Shown here in pieces: positions 20,663-32,163 of a stretch of 64,000 bases of DNA. The DNA comes from Antilocapra americana (taxonomy: Eukaryota > Chordata > Mammalia > Artiodactyla > Antilocapridae). The position numbers and the translations under genes were made by a program. How positions within the stretch are numbered: position 1 is the stretch's first letter; every line of letters starts with the position of its first letter. Below the pieces are notes generated by a model. That model was given only the letters and a program-made list of their open reading frames with translations. It had not been told where the DNA came from and made no database searches. The DNA is taken from contig ML661885.1 of NCBI GenBank assembly GCA_007570785.1, forward strand, positions 15,443,966-15,507,965, written 5' to 3'.

Positions 20663-21904
20663 ACTTGTATATCTTACTACAGTTTAAACAAAATACACTT
20701 GAATGGCCTGGCCTTGGGGCCACTATGAAGAAGGCGACATTTCACCCAAAAGTGAACATAGCAGATTTTCTCCTTATGGGATGCTATCTTTGCCTCTGAC
20801 AAGAGAGGAAGAAATCACAGAGCAAGCACTACAAGCTGGTGCCCCATGCAAGGCAGTGAGGATGCAAAGGCGACCAGGACACACATCCTCAGGGACTGAA
20901 GGCCAGACGCTCAGAAGGAATAATTGCTGTATGAGCACTGCAAAGGCTGTCGCCAGGTGTACTTTCTAAGCCACCAACACTGCTGGCTCCAGTTTCCAGT
21001 AACTTCTCCAGCTCCCATACGGCACCCCACTCACAACACTGAGCATGCTCACATGAAATACAGCACCTTTTTCCCACGAGTCTCCAGAGGTGCTCGTAGG
21101 AAAGCACTCACAGCCAGAGACCATTCCCAGGGCATCAGAAACACCCCTCAATCCTGAAGGGTGACCGGTTCTGAGCTACCTTGGAATTCAGCTGCTGTTT
21201 ACACCTCTGTGTGGCTGATCCTGGCTTGACCAGAGCTCTCTGCAAATCAGGATTGAGTCTCGGTTTTCTCCCAGGGGTTGGCACCGAGAAGGCCTTCAGG
21301 GCACATGAGCTATTGGTTTACAACATTATTTTCCTTCCCAAACTGAGGAGAGAGTTTACCTAGTTGGGAGCCAGCTCTCTCACTGGTCTGGGGTGGAAGG
21401 TAAGGAGTCCTGCTCCTTCATCTGGGTAGGAAGTGACCTGAGGCATGACCAGAAACCACTAAGCTGAATGAAGCACTGCTGGAAGCGACAGCTCACAGAG
21501 TGGGCTGTGGGCTCAGACAGACAGAGCAGGGACCCAGAGGCAGGGGGCAGACCACCAGTCATCCTTGCTCTGCAGAGTGGTCCAGGTGCTAACACAGAAG
21601 TCCCCTCATAGGAAACAGGACTTCTCTGGGCTCCAAGGTCTTCAGGCTGCCTTTTCTCAGCCACACTCACACACCTGAGTCATAGCAGCCCCACCACAAA
21701 CTGGTACAACTGCTCTGTTGCCGCATCCAGGGGACAGTTCCTGGTAGGTTGGTACTCAGGTTCCGAGCACTTAAAATCCTCAGATGAAACTTCCATTCAT
21801 GTTGTTGTTGTTATTCTGTATTCTGTAGCTTCATCTTATGAATTTTTTTCTTTTTTTAGTTCTACCTGTTTATTGCCAGCAATCCATCTCCCTCCACCCC
21901 CATC
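20663..21904. other. Intergenic unique sequence
   Basis: No gene or dated repeat is recognised. Overlapping ORFs of 60-96 codons on both strands show no domain and are compatible with chance. Confidence 0.55.
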
Positions 21905-22018
21905 ATGCTTGCGTGCTCAGTCACGTGACCCCATGGACTGTGCCTGCAAGGCTCCTCTGTCCATGGAATTTTTCAGGAAAGACTACTGGAATGGGTTGTT
22001 ATTTCCTTCTCCTGATCT
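21905..22018 (-). repeat. Bov-tA SINE, truncated
   Basis: Only the 3' half remains: gtgctcagtcacgtgacccc through ctactggaatgggttg. The tRNA head is missing. Confidence 0.75.
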
Positions 22019-22131
22019 TGTCGATTTTTAATTGTTTATCATCTCATTCATGTATCCCTCCTCCCCTACATGCTTTCCCCCATCTCTGTCCCCAACATTT
22101 TCCTGGATTTACTATCTCCCTGGGGGTCTTT

Positions 22132-22327
22132 GGGCTTCCCAGGTGGCTCAGCGGTAAAGAATCTGCCTTCCAGTGCAGGAGATATAGGTTCGATCCCTGG
22201 GCCTGGAAGATCTCCTGGAGGAGGAAATGGCAACTTGCTCCAGTATTCTGGCCTGGAGAATCCCAAGGCAGAGGAGCAGGGCAGGCTACAGTTCATAGCG
22301 TGGCAGAGTCGGGCATGACTGAACATG
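22132..22327 (+). repeat. Bov-tA SINE
   Basis: gggcttcccaggtggctcag to gggcatgactgaacatg. It is flanked by cctgggggtcttt (22119-22131) and cctggggatcttt (22335-22347), a 12/13 target-site duplication. Confidence 0.92.
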
Positions 22328-22979
22328 CGGGATACCTGGGGATCTTTGAGCTTTGGCCAGTCCATTTCTACCATTTTCCCACTTTCAATGTGGAGTCCTA
22401 GGCTCACTCCCTCCATGGGGCCCCAAAATTGCTCCACCAGAAGTGCAGTCTCTTTCCCTCCACTGAACTCTCTGAGTGCCAGGTCAGTGCTGGGGGCACT
22501 CACTGTTCACATCTCTGCTGCAAGCAATTAGAAGGTAGGGCTCTTCATCCGTCTTTGTATTTCTCCTCCCGTGTCATTCCCCCATGCCTCACACAAAATC
22601 TGTGCTCAGAAAATGTTTATGGAAAGAATACATGCAACTCAACTGAATAGTTCTTTAAAACTGAATAGCCCAATTAAAACATGAGCAAAGAACTTGAATA
22701 GACATTTGTCCAAAGATCTGCAAACAGCCAACAAGCACATGAGATGTTGTGTCATGAGTCATTAGAGAAATGCCAATCAAGATCGTAACAAGATACCACT
22801 TCACATCCACTAGAGTGGCTATCATAATAAAAATAATGAAAACAGAAAACAAATGTTGGCAAGGATGTGGGAGAATTGGTATACTTGCACTTTGCTGGTG
22901 GGGATGTAAATGGTTCAGCTGCTGTGGAAAACAATTTGATAGTTCCTCAAAAAGTTAAACCAAGAATTACCATGTGCAA

Positions 22980-23196
22980 GTGTCTGCTGTCACTTCAGTC
23001 ATGTCCGACTCTTTGCAACCCTATGGACTGTAGCTTGCCAGGCTCCTCTGTCCATTGGATTCTCCAGGCAAGAATACTGGAGTAGGTTGCCATTCCCTCC
23101 TCCAGGGATTTTCCCAACCCAGAGACTGAACCCAAGTCTCCTATGTCTTCTGCATTGTTGGCAGGTTCTTTACCACTAGTGCCACCTGGGAAGCCC
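22980..23196 (-). repeat. Bov-tA SINE in L1
   Basis: On the + strand it runs from cacttcagtcatgtccgact to gtgccacctgggaagccc. The target-site duplication is aagaattaccatgtg (22962-22976) and aagaactaccacgtg (23197-23211), 13/15 identical. Confidence 0.92.
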
Positions 23197-23649
23197 AAGA
23201 ACTACCACGTGACCCAGCAATTCCACATCTAGGAATATACCCCAAAGACTTAGAAATAGGTATTTAAGTGAAAACTTGTACATGAATGTTCATTGTAGCA
23301 CTATTCACAATAATCAAAAGGCAGAAACAATATGTGTTTCCATCAACAGATGAATGTGCTCTACAGGCTTCAACTTGAATGGGCCTTAAAAACATTCCTC
23401 GAATGAGCCAGGTGCAAAAGATGACACATAGCCATGTCATTCCTTTGTATGAAATGTCCAAAACAGGACAAGCTGTAGGTACAGAAATTAGATCAATAGT
23501 TGCTTACAACTAGGAATAGAGATGGAGGTTGGGGTGTGATGGCCAAAGGGTATGGGGTTTTTCTTAGTGATAAAAATGTTCTAAAATGGACTTTGATGTT
23601 GGTTGCACAACTCTGTATGGACTAAAAATCACTGAATTGTACACTTTAT

Positions 23650-23766
23650 TTCTTAATTTTGGCCACACTGCAGCTTGTGGGATCTTAGGTCCCCAGCCAG
23701 GGATTGAACCCAGCCCTTGGCAGTGAAAGTGCTGAGTTCTAACCACTAGACTACCAGGGAATTTCC
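23650..23766 (-). repeat. CHR-type SINE in L1
   Basis: On the + strand it runs tttggccacactgcagcttg, ccagggattgaacccagccc and ctagactaccagggaatttc. Inserted near the L1 3' end. Confidence 0.82.
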
Positions 23767-24184
23767 TGAATTAATTACATACTTTAAATGAGCGATTTGT
23801 ATGGTACATAAATTTCATTTCAATGAAGTTCTTTTTTAAAAAAAAGAATAAATAAATGTGCTTAATCAACTTTTACCATTCAAGTTTTCACATTCGTGTT
23901 TTTGAATATTTGTGCAACGTACTGAAGAAGACATGCCATCATTTGAAGTTTGCTGGGGCCCAGTGTGAATTCCACAAGTCAAGAAGCTGGCATAGATGAG
24001 GGAGTTCTTGGGCCAAATGGGAAGACCAGATGCCAGCTAGATTCCTTTATACTCACAAGGCATTAATGGCTTTTGTACATTAAGATAGAAGAGAAGTGAT
24101 AGAAATTTTAATACCACTTTGTTTCTCTGAAAAAGAAATGGCCCCAGTCCGTGGGGAAGGGAGTCATAAAATCAATAGGTATAG

Positions 24185-24530
24185 CCCACGTGCAGGGCAG
24201 CAAAGGAGACACAGACATAAAGAACGACTTTTGGACAGAGTGGGAGAAGGAGAGGGTGGGATGATTTGAGAGAATAACATTGAAACATATACGTTACCGT
24301 ATGTAAAATAGCCAGTGGGAGTTTGATGTATGGAGCAGGGAACCCAAAGCCAACACTCTGTGACAACCTAGAGGAGAGGGGTGGGGAGGGAAACGGAGGG
24401 GGTGGTTCAGGAGGGAGGGGACACATATGTAGGCCTATAGCTGATTCATGTTGATGTATGGCAAAAATGATCACAGTATTGTCAAGCAATTATCCTTCAG
24501 TTAAAATAAATAAATAAAAATTTCAAAAAA
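24185..24530 (+). mobile_element. Bovine-type L1 3' UTR end
   Basis: Contains gaaacatatacgttaccgta, a G-rich polypurine tract at 24370-24420, and gattcatgttgatgtatggc, then an aaaataaataaataaaa tail. This is the young ruminant L1 3' end, truncated to about 350 bp. The same end occurs in the composite insertion at 13580-13690. Confidence 0.8.
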
Positions 24531-24612
24531 TCTATAGGTATAAAAAAGTGACACTGTCCAAGAGTTAAAATTCCATGAAAGTCTTCATATTTCCCCAGGA
24601 AATACTAAGCAT

Positions 24613-24822
24613 CTGTTGTTGTTGTTGTTGTTCAGTCGCTTAGTCGGCTCTTTGCGACCCCCCGACTACAGCATGCCAGGCGTCACCATCTCCCAGAGCT
24701 TGCTCAAACTCATGTCCATTGACTCAGTGATGCCATCCACCCATCTCACCCTCTGTCGTCCCCTTCTCCTCCTGCCTGCTATCTTTCCCAGCATCAGGGT
24801 CTTTTCCAGTGAGTCTATGTGT
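24613..24822 (-). mobile_element. BovB LINE 3' end fragment
   Basis: Starts with (TGT)n ttcagtcgcttagtcggctc and runs through ctcaaactcatgtccattga to cagcatcagggtcttttcca. It is the terminal 210 bp in reverse orientation. Confidence 0.85.
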
Positions 24823-24840
24823 TTAGAATCCTAGCTTTTA

Positions 24841-24952
24841 GGGACTCTTCTGGTGGTCCAGTGGTTAAGACTCTGTGCTTCAAATGCAGAAGATGCAAAT
24901 TTAAGCCTTGTTTAGGGAAACTGAGATCCTACACGCCATGTAAAAAAATCTA
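24841..24952 (+). repeat. CHR-type SINE
   Basis: gggactcttctggtggtcc to a short A-run tail. The B box is degraded (atttaagccttgtttaggg). Confidence 0.78.
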
Positions 24953-25452
24953 GAGGCGGAGTGTCCAGATTTGTAGTGCTCATTCCACAAAATTGACTCC
25001 AACCTGGAACTGATACCCAAACAAAGCTCACTGGTTGGAGATAAAGATCTCTTTATGCAGGTATCATACCTTTGGAGCCGAGGATATCCCAGCCCTTGGC
25101 AAGTGAACCTCGTCTTATACTCTGGGTTAGTTATGGATGATGAGGAAAGTGAAGCTTTGCTGGAGAGGGACGTGCAGGGGTGATAAGGAAAAGATAGACA
25201 AGCAACAGGGTGGCAATAGATCCTCCTGCTGCCAAGGAAACCACTGTATATTCACAGGATAACAAAACAAAATTCATCCTTTGTATGATTGTTGAAGTTA
25301 TCAGTTCCTTCCAACTCTTGTGTCTGTCACCCAACTTCAAAGAGCTGGGCTGTCCCCTGCTCCTGGTCACAGGAGAAGAAAACCTCACAGCAAAGGATCT
25401 GTAAGCAGATCTCGCGAATAATCAGGGAAATGGGATTTAAAACCACAAGGAG

Positions 25453-25800
25453 GGACTTCCCGGGTGGTCCAGTGGCTGAGACTCTGAGTTCCCAGAGCAG
25501 GCAGCCTGGATTCAATCCTTGGTCGGGCAACTGCATCCCACATGCCAAAACTAAGAGTTCATATGTGAAAGTGAAAGTTGCTCTGTCGTGTCCAACTCTT
25601 TGCCACCCAATGGACTGTAGCCCACCAGGCTCCTCTGTCCATAGGATTCTCCAGGCAATAATACTGGAGTGGGTAGCCATTCCCTTCTCCAGGGGATCTT
25701 CCTGACATGGGTCTCCTGCATTGCAGGCAGATTCTTTACCATCTGAGCCACCAGGGAAGTCCAAGAGGTCATAGGCTGCAACTAAAAAAATTTTTTTTGT
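25453..25800 (+). repeat. CHR-type SINE split by a Bov-tA
   Basis: The head 25453-25565 (agggacttcccgggtggtcc) resumes at about 25776 with gctgcaactaaaaaaa. A reverse Bov-tA occupies 25566-25762. It is flanked by aagagttcatatg (25553-25565) and aagaggtcatagg (25763-25775), 11/13 identical. Confidence 0.85.
25566..25762 (-). repeat. Bov-tA SINE nested in CHR
   Basis: On the + strand it runs tgaaagttgctctgtcgtg to gagccaccagggaagtcc. It is a full monomer, younger than its CHR host. Confidence 0.9.
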
Positions 25801-26496
25801 TAAAAACCAAAATAAAACCTCAAAGAGATACTATTTCATGCCTAGTACTACTGGCAAAAGTGAAACAACTCTAACAATACCTTGTCCAGAGTGTGGAACA
25901 ACAGGAACTCTCATAATTGCTGGAGAGAGTGTACCACCTTTGACATCTCCAGCAAAACTCAAGCAGCACACACAACATTACCCTACAACCCTACCCTAGA
26001 TAAAAAGCCTAGAGAAATCCTCACATATGTGCACAAGAGGACACGAACAAGAACAACCATTGTAATAAACTTGTATAAACGACTGGAAATGATCAAAAAG
26101 TCCATCAAGAGGAGAACACACTGTGATATGCTCAGTCAATGGATTATTACAAAGCAGTGAAAAAAGGAATGAACTATGGCTGTATGTATCAACATGTGTA
26201 AGTCTCAAAATGTACTATTGAATACAATAAGGACATTGTAGAGAGATGCAGTATGTCATTTATTTACAGTCCAAAAATATGCAAAATTGTTTTATGCTTA
26301 TTCTTGGATGCAAATATTAAATATAAGAATCACTATGAAAGCATCCACAAAATGCTAAGCACCAAAACCAGATAGTACTAGCCCCAGGGGAAAGAAAGGA
26401 ACAGGATCAGATGAGGGTTGAGTGTGCAGGGGTTTCAGCTGTATTATGTTTTTGGTTTTTTTCTAAGGATATATATGTTTATGTATGTATGTGATA
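25801..26496 (+). repeat. Old L1 3' fragment
   Basis: Reads like a degraded L1 ORF2 end/3' UTR: ctcaaagagatactatttca, ggaactctcataattgctgg, aagtccatcaagaggagaac, gtatcaacatgtgtaagtct. It is cut by the Bov-tA at 26497. Confidence 0.6.
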
Positions 26497-26695
26497 AGTC
26501 ACTTCAGTAGTTTCCTATTCTTTGCAACCCCATGAACTATAGTCCATCAGGATCCTCTGTCCATGGGATTCTCCAGGCAAGAATACTGGAGTGGGTTGCC
26601 ATTTCCTCCTCCAGAGGATCTTCTCGACCCAGGGATAGAACCCAGGTCTCCCACATTGCAGGCAGATTCTTTGCTGTCTGAGCCACCAGGGAAAT
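26497..26695 (-). repeat. Bov-tA SINE
   Basis: On the + strand it runs cacttcagtagtttcctatt to gagccaccagggaaattc. Full monomer. Confidence 0.88.
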
Positions 26696-26699
26696 TCTA

Positions 26700-27402
26700 T
26701 TTACACATACACCTGAAGGAAATAATTGAAAATCATTAAACTCTAACGTACTGGGTGGTAGAATAACAGAGTATACTGACATTTTTATATTGACTTTTAT
26801 TCTTTTTTTGCATGTTTGAATACTTCCTAGTTTTCTAAAAGTCAGGAGATATAAAAGCAAAGAAATCCGTGAATCCCTTCCTGAATTTGCCTTTTAAAAA
26901 TATATGAATTTGAAACATTCCTTACAGGAAAGACGAATGTACACAAAGCATTTGGGGTCAGAGGGTTTAAGAAGAGTAAAGTGATCCCACTCACCCTTAT
27001 TCCACAGAAATACTCCCAGGCCTGGGGATCTCACAGGGAGAAGATGGAGAAGAAGTCGAGAAAGCATACTGATTCTGGGGTCTGAGGGTAAAGAGCCTCC
27101 TGCCCCTCTCCCATGCAGAGAGCTATGAGAGGTGGCAATAGTCAAAACAGTCTGGGAGGATTTGAGCTGGAAGAGACCCGTGCTCTGCCCAGGGACGTTG
27201 CTGGGCAAGCTGCTGCCCTAGTATGGGGCGGAGGCGGTAGGTGGGTTCAGAGCCCTGGCATGACGTTTATGACCTCAAGTGTGGAGTCACAAAGCCACAT
27301 GGCAAACAATCCAAATGTGTGTCATTAAGTAGCTATGAGGGTTGTGGTCCTCCTAGACAAGAAGAGTACATGGGAGTGGGGGGATTCTGAACAGAGTGTA
27401 TG
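26700..27402. other. Intergenic unique sequence
   Basis: No gene, RNA or repeat of known family is recognised. Confidence 0.55.
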
Positions 27403-27619
27403 TGTGTACTAAGTCACAGAGTCGTGTCTGACTTGGCAACCCTACGGACCATAGCCCACCAGGCTCCTCTGTCCATGGGATTCTCTAGGCAAGGATTCTC
27501 TAGTGGATTGCCATGCCCTTCTCCAGGGGATCTTCCCAACCCAGGGATCGAACCTGAGTCCCTTACGTCTCCTGCATTGGGAGACAGGGTCTTTACCACT
27601 CATGCCACCTGGGAAGCCC
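27403..27619 (-). repeat. Bov-tA SINE
   Basis: On the + strand it runs gtgtactaagtcacagagtc to catgccacctgggaagccc. Full monomer. Confidence 0.9.
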
Positions 27620-28445
27620 CTCCAAACAGAATCAAGCAACACATAAAAAAAGATGAAGCAACCCTGGTGCAGGGAGTTACAGACTCAGACCACATAGAGA
27701 CTTGGGTGACAGATACCTTGAATCCTGGAGATTCCAAACCCGTCTACAAAGCAAGAATTCTAGTCAACGCATCTGTGAGTCACAAGGAAAACTGGACCTT
27801 ATGTCCACAGTAAAATCACCTCAGTCCACTGAGATGGGAACTATAACTTGCTAGTTTCAATTTTGCTGTTTCCTCCATGTGTAAGTGTCTTTGACCTTGG
27901 AAGGGATTCAACCTAAGTATTACTACTCCTCTATTAGGTTTTGCAATGATTTGTGTATATTGGGCATTTTGAGTGTTTGTAATGTTTAAGAGGCATTGGC
28001 ATTAAAGAATCTAATATATTAGCCTCATGATTCCAATTTAAAATGTGTGATTGAGTAATTGTTTAGATTTGTGATTTTACTAGGTTTGTAAACAATATTG
28101 GAATGTTTATGAGAACTTGAGATGCACTGGATTTTTAAGTTTAATTTATTATACTTATTAGGATTGTTTTAGTCTTGGAGAATGTTCTGATTGTTAGCTG
28201 TTTGAAGTGTTTATAAATAAAGCCAAATATGTTACATTTATAAATCCAATTTAAAATATATAAGGGGATTTGATTAATAAAATGTAAAAAGCCCCTTTAA
28301 GAGTGATTGTTAAAATTTATTAGATTTATAAATAAAATAATGAGTTGTCAGTTGAACTTAAAAGCTTAAGGAAAATTAGGGAGTTTTCCTCAAAGTATTA
28401 TTCAAATTGAGTAGAATTTTTTTTAAAGTAACCACAAGTATTGTT
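27620..28445. other. AT-rich intergenic sequence, unassigned
   Basis: From about 27890 to 28440 the sequence is strongly AT-rich, with recurring gtttgtaa, ttataaat and aatttaaaat motifs. It could be a degraded LTR or internal ERV piece, but I cannot assign it. No ORF of note. Confidence 0.4.
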
Positions 28446-28650
28446 GGGCTTTCCTGGGCTCAGATGGTAAGAATCCGCCTACAATGCAGGAGACCCAGGT
28501 TTGATGCTTGGGTCAGGAAGATCCTCTGGAGAAGGGAATGGCAACCCACTCCAGTATTCTTGCCTGGAGAATTCCGTGGACAAAGGAGCCTGGTGGGCTA
28601 TAGTCCATGTCACAAAGATTTGGACATGACTGAGTGACTAATACACACAC
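28446..28650 (+). repeat. Bov-tA SINE
   Basis: gctttcctgggctcagatgg to ggacatgactgagtgactaa with a short (AC)n tail. Confidence 0.9.
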
Positions 28651-29000
28651 AAGTAGTGTCTCTTTTGCACATCGATCTCCCCTCCAGGACATTACACAAA
28701 TCACTGATCATTGCGCTTTATAGAAGTGGCAGAGGGGCTTCCCAGGGCTTTGCAGGTAAGAAGGGAGAACAAGCCAGGCTTGTCTGGGGCCGTCTGGGGC
28801 CAAGTGTTCCTCTCCCTGATTCCTGCTGCTTTGTAAACACAGAGGCTCCATGGAATCTTTTTCCAGTTTTCAATTATGAAAATTTTCAAACATACAAAAA
28901 ATCAAAAAACATACAGTATAATAAACACCCATACACCTATCCCTAGATTCAAAAGCTGCAAACTTCATGCCATACTGATTTTATTTACATCTATTTATCT

Positions 29001-29206
29001 GGGCTTCCCTGGTGGCTAGACGGGAGAGAATCTGCCTGCAATGCAGGAGACTTGGGTTCGATTCCTGGGTTGAGAAGATCCCCTGGAGAAGGAAATGGCA
29101 ACTCACTCCAGTATTCTTGTTGGGGAAATCCCATGGACAGAGGAGCTAGGCGGGCTACAGTCCATGGGGTCACAAAGAGTCGGACATGGCTGAGCAACTG
29201 ATACTT
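29001..29206 (+). repeat. Bov-tA SINE
   Basis: gggcttccctggtggctaga to cggacatggctgagcaactg. Flanked by atctatttatct (28989) and atctatctatca (29217), a probable target-site duplication. Confidence 0.9.
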
Positions 29207-29388
29207 CTCATTTGTCATCTATCTATCATCTGTTTAATCTATCTAACAGAACCATCATAAAGCAATTTGCTGATGTCACGACACTTCATCTCAAAATGCT
29301 TCACTAGAAATCTCATAAAAGTAAGGTTTTTCTCTAATAGAACCATAATACCATGTTGCACCTGACAATGTGAACAAAGATTTCCTGG

Positions 29389-29510
29389 AATTCCCTGGTG
29401 GTCCAGTGGTTAGGACTCAGTGATTTTACTGCCGAGATGCAAGTTCAATACCTGAAAGGGGATCAAGCTGTGAGGCAGAGCCAAATTAAAGGCAAACAAA
29501 TAAAAAACCC
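29389..29510 (+). repeat. CHR-type SINE
   Basis: ggaattccctggtggtccag to an aaacaaataaaaaaccc tail. The flanks aagatttcc and aaggatttcc suggest the duplicated target. Confidence 0.85.
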
Positions 29511-29687
29511 AAGGATTTCCTAAAATCATTTAAATTCTTAGTCCATATTCAAATGTTCTCAAATGTATGTCCCACTGATTTTTTTTTTCATTTGGGTCTG
29601 ATTTATTTAATTCACATGCTTCTGAGATACATATATGTAGTGTGATGCATCAGTACATTGTTTAATAGATACCTAAATAGAAAATTG

Positions 29688-29912
29688 TGGGCTTCCCAGG
29701 TGGCTCCGTGGGTAAAGAATCTGCCTGTGATGCAAGAGACTCAGGTGATGAGAGTTTGATCTCTGGGTCAGGAAGATTCCCCAGAGGAAGGTATGGCAAC
29801 CCACTTCAACATTCTTGCCTGGAGAATCTCATGGACAGAGGAGCCTGGTGGGCTACAGTCCTTAGAGTCACAAAGAGTCAGACACGACTGAAGCAACCGA
29901 GGATGCACACCA
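29688..29912 (+). repeat. Bov-tA SINE
   Basis: gggcttcccaggtggctccg to cagacacgactgaagcaacc. Slightly long for a monomer because of an insertion near the B box (caggtgatgagagtttgatc). Confidence 0.88.
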
Positions 29913-30047
29913 GAACATTGTGCTGTATAACGTACTGTATTGCTACATCATATTCTATTATAAAATATATATGTTTATTTATCTATTCAACAGGTTGTAT
30001 TATTTTTCTGGTTTTTGCCTAAGCAAATGGTGTTTTCTTTTTTTTAA

Positions 30048-30358
30048 TTAAGTAACTAATTTTTTATTATTTTTAGCTGCGCTGGGTCTTTGTGGCTGCA
30101 CTCATTCTTTCTTTAATAGCAGCAAGTGGGAGCTCCTCTTTGTTGAGGTGCACAGGCTTCTCGTTGCAGAGGCTTCCCTTGTTGAAGACCATAGACTCTA
30201 GGCCCACAGGCTTCAGTAGCTACAGCGTGCAGGCTCAGTAATTGTGGTGCACCGGCTCATTGCTCAGCAGCATGTGGAATTCTCCTGGACCGTGACTGAA
30301 CCCCTGTTCCCTACAGTGGCAGGCAGATTCCTATCCACTGTAGCATCAGAGAAGTCCA
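30048..30358 (-). repeat. CHR-type SINE, long form (antisense)
   Basis: On the + strand it runs ttttagctgcgctgggtctt, ctcgttgcagaggcttccct, gtggtgcaccggctcattgc, and ends gtagcatcagagaagtcc. About 310 bp. Confidence 0.85.
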
Positions 30359-30723
30359 ATGCTTTCTTAAACTACTTTCCAAACAAGAGTCATGCATTGC
30401 ATGTCTCTTTATGTTATTTAATCTGGAACAACTCTTCATCTTTATCATTAATTTCATGAAGCTGATGTTCTTCCAGGTTCAGTTGTCTTGAAGAATGTCC
30501 CAATTAATGAATCTGTCTTTTTTTTCCCGACACTATTTTAATGTCTCCTTATCTCTGCTTTTCCTGTAAACTAGAAGTTAGGCCAAATGGGTCATTTAGG
30601 TTCAGGTTAAATATTTTTGGCAAGAATGCATCATAGGTGATAGCATATTAAATACTGTATCGTATCAGGAGATTCATACTATTGGATCATCCCAGTAGAA
30701 CTTGTTTAAGATGGCAATCTGCA
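30359..30723. other. Intergenic, old repeat-like sequence
   Basis: AT-rich with no clear family. Phrases such as tttaatctggaacaactctt resemble old L1 3' UTR, but the match is too weak to call. Confidence 0.4.
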
Positions 30724-30945
30724 GGACTTCCTTGGTGGTCCAGTGATTAAGAATCTGTCTTCCAATGTAGGGGACCTGGGTTTGATCCCTAGTTTGGGAA
30801 CTGAGATCCCACAGGCTGTGGGGCAAGTAAATCCAGAGGCCACAAGAGAGGCCTGTGTTCACCAAAACTAGACAAGCCCGGAAGCCACAACAAAGACCCA
30901 GCGTGGCAGAAAAAATCATAGTAAAATAAATAGATAATGTTTTTA
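30724..30945 (+). repeat. CHR-type SINE, long form
   Basis: ggacttccttggtggtccag, then tttgatccctagtttgggaa, body with agaggcctgtgttcacc, and an ataaatagataatg tail. Confidence 0.85.
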
Positions 30946-30999
30946 AAAGGATGGTAATATGCTTGTTAATTGTTGGAACACAGCAAACACAAAATAAAC

Positions 31000-31165
31000 A
31001 TTGTCTATTATTAACCCCATTTTACAGATGAGGAAACTGAGACTCCTACATGTTCAGCTAACTTTCTTCAGATAAGTTACCTTGTCAGTGGCAAAGCTGG
31101 AACTCAATCCTAGGCTGTCTGATTCCAAATACAGACTTCTGTCCCTTCATTAGCCAAATTCCCAG
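31000..31165 (-). repeat. MIR SINE
   Basis: Minus-strand MIR core: on the + strand ccccattttacagatgagga, then aactgagactcc, ggcaaagctggaactcaatc and tgattccaaatacag. Confidence 0.8.
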
Positions 31166-31186
31166 CTTCACAGGACTAAAAGAGAA

Positions 31187-31436
31187 AATCATTCAGTCGT
31201 GTCCAACTCTGAGTGGGTAGCCTTTCCCTTCTCTAGGGGATCTTCCCAATCCAGGGATCAAATCCAGGTCTCCTACATTTCAGGTGGATTCTTTACCAGC
31301 TGAGCCACTGGGGAAGCCCAGGAATACTGGAGTGGGTAGCCTATCCCTTCTCCAGCGTATCTTCCCGACCCAGGAATCAAAGCAAGGTCTCCTGCATTGT
31401 AGGCGGATTCTTTACCAACTGAGCTATCAGGGAAGA
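31187..31436 (-). repeat. Dimeric Bov-tA SINE, internally deleted
   Basis: Two tRNA heads in reverse (31210-31318 and 31322-31434), each ending with the gagccactggggaagcccag or gagctatcagggaag boundary. Only a stub of the BovA body remains (cattcagtcgtgtccaactc). Confidence 0.82.
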
Positions 31437-31647
31437 GCCCACACAACTAAAAGGTAACATACAAATCATTCAGTAATTTACTAGTTCATTTCACAAATAA
31501 TTAATGCAAGCTTACTGTGAGCCGTTCGGGCCTGGTCTCTAGTCCATAGGATGCTTCAGGGATAAAAACAAGTCCACAGGAAACTTACATTATCATGGTG
31601 TGAGACGGACAGTAAATATAAACAAAAAGTAAAATTATAGACTATGC

Positions 31648-31838
31648 TGGCTTCTCTGGTGGCTCAGACAGTTAAGAATCTGCCTGTAATACAGGAGATC
31701 CGGGTTCAATCCTTGGGTTGGAAAGATCTCCTAGAGAAGAAAATGGCTACCCACTCCAGTATTCTTATCTGGAAAATTCCATGGACAGAGGCACAGTCCA
31801 GGGGGTCACAAAGAGTCAGATACCACTGAGTGACTAAC
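31648..31838 (+). repeat. Bov-tA SINE
   Basis: ggcttctctggtggctcaga to cagataccactgagtgacta. The 3' body is slightly shortened (the acagaggcacagtccaggg segment lacks part of the consensus). Confidence 0.88.
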
Positions 31839-31997
31839 GCTTTCACAGAAGATTTTACATGATCTAGAGGAAAATAAGGGGAATGGGGTAGGCCTCACTG
31901 AGAAGGTGATTTTTGAGAAAAGAGTTATAAGAGGGGAGAGGGTGAGCCATGTAGAAATCTTGGGGAAGAGTGTTCTAAGCAAAGGAAACAGCCAAGG

Positions 31998-32163
31998 GAC
32001 TTGCCTGGTAGAATTTGTGCTCTCAATGCAGGGGCCGGGGTTTGATCCCTGGCAGGGAGCTAGATCCCACAACTAAGAGTTTGTACATCCATGTCCCATA
32101 CCTAAGGCCTGATGCAGCCAAATAAATAATAAATAGATAAAATGCTTTTAAAATAAATAAATC
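31998..32163 (+). repeat. CHR-type SINE with internal deletion
   Basis: gggacttgcctggtagaatt, then tttgatccctggcagggagc, ending in aataaataataaatagataa. The usual gtccagtggttaagac part is missing near the head. Confidence 0.78.

Larger units (their letters stand above)
22652..23845 (+). repeat. Old L1 ORF2-end/3' UTR with nested Bov-tA and CHR
   Basis: Collinear pieces are 22652-22979 (aacatgagcaaagaacttga, ataccacttcacatccacta), 23197-23649 (caattccacatctaggaata, tgaatgttcattgtagcact) and 23767-23845. They follow the standard mammalian L1 3' order. The element is interrupted by a Bov-tA with a 13/15 duplication and by a CHR SINE. Confidence 0.8.
28860..29660 (+). repeat. Old L1 3' UTR with nested Bov-tA and CHR
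   Basis: Pieces at 28860-29000 (gaaaattttcaaacatacaa, acacccatacacctatccct), 29207-29388 (aaatgcttcactagaaatct-like region) and 29511-29660 (tcctaaaatcatttaaattc) form one old L1M-type 3' UTR. It is split by a Bov-tA at 29001 and a CHR at 29389. Confidence 0.6.
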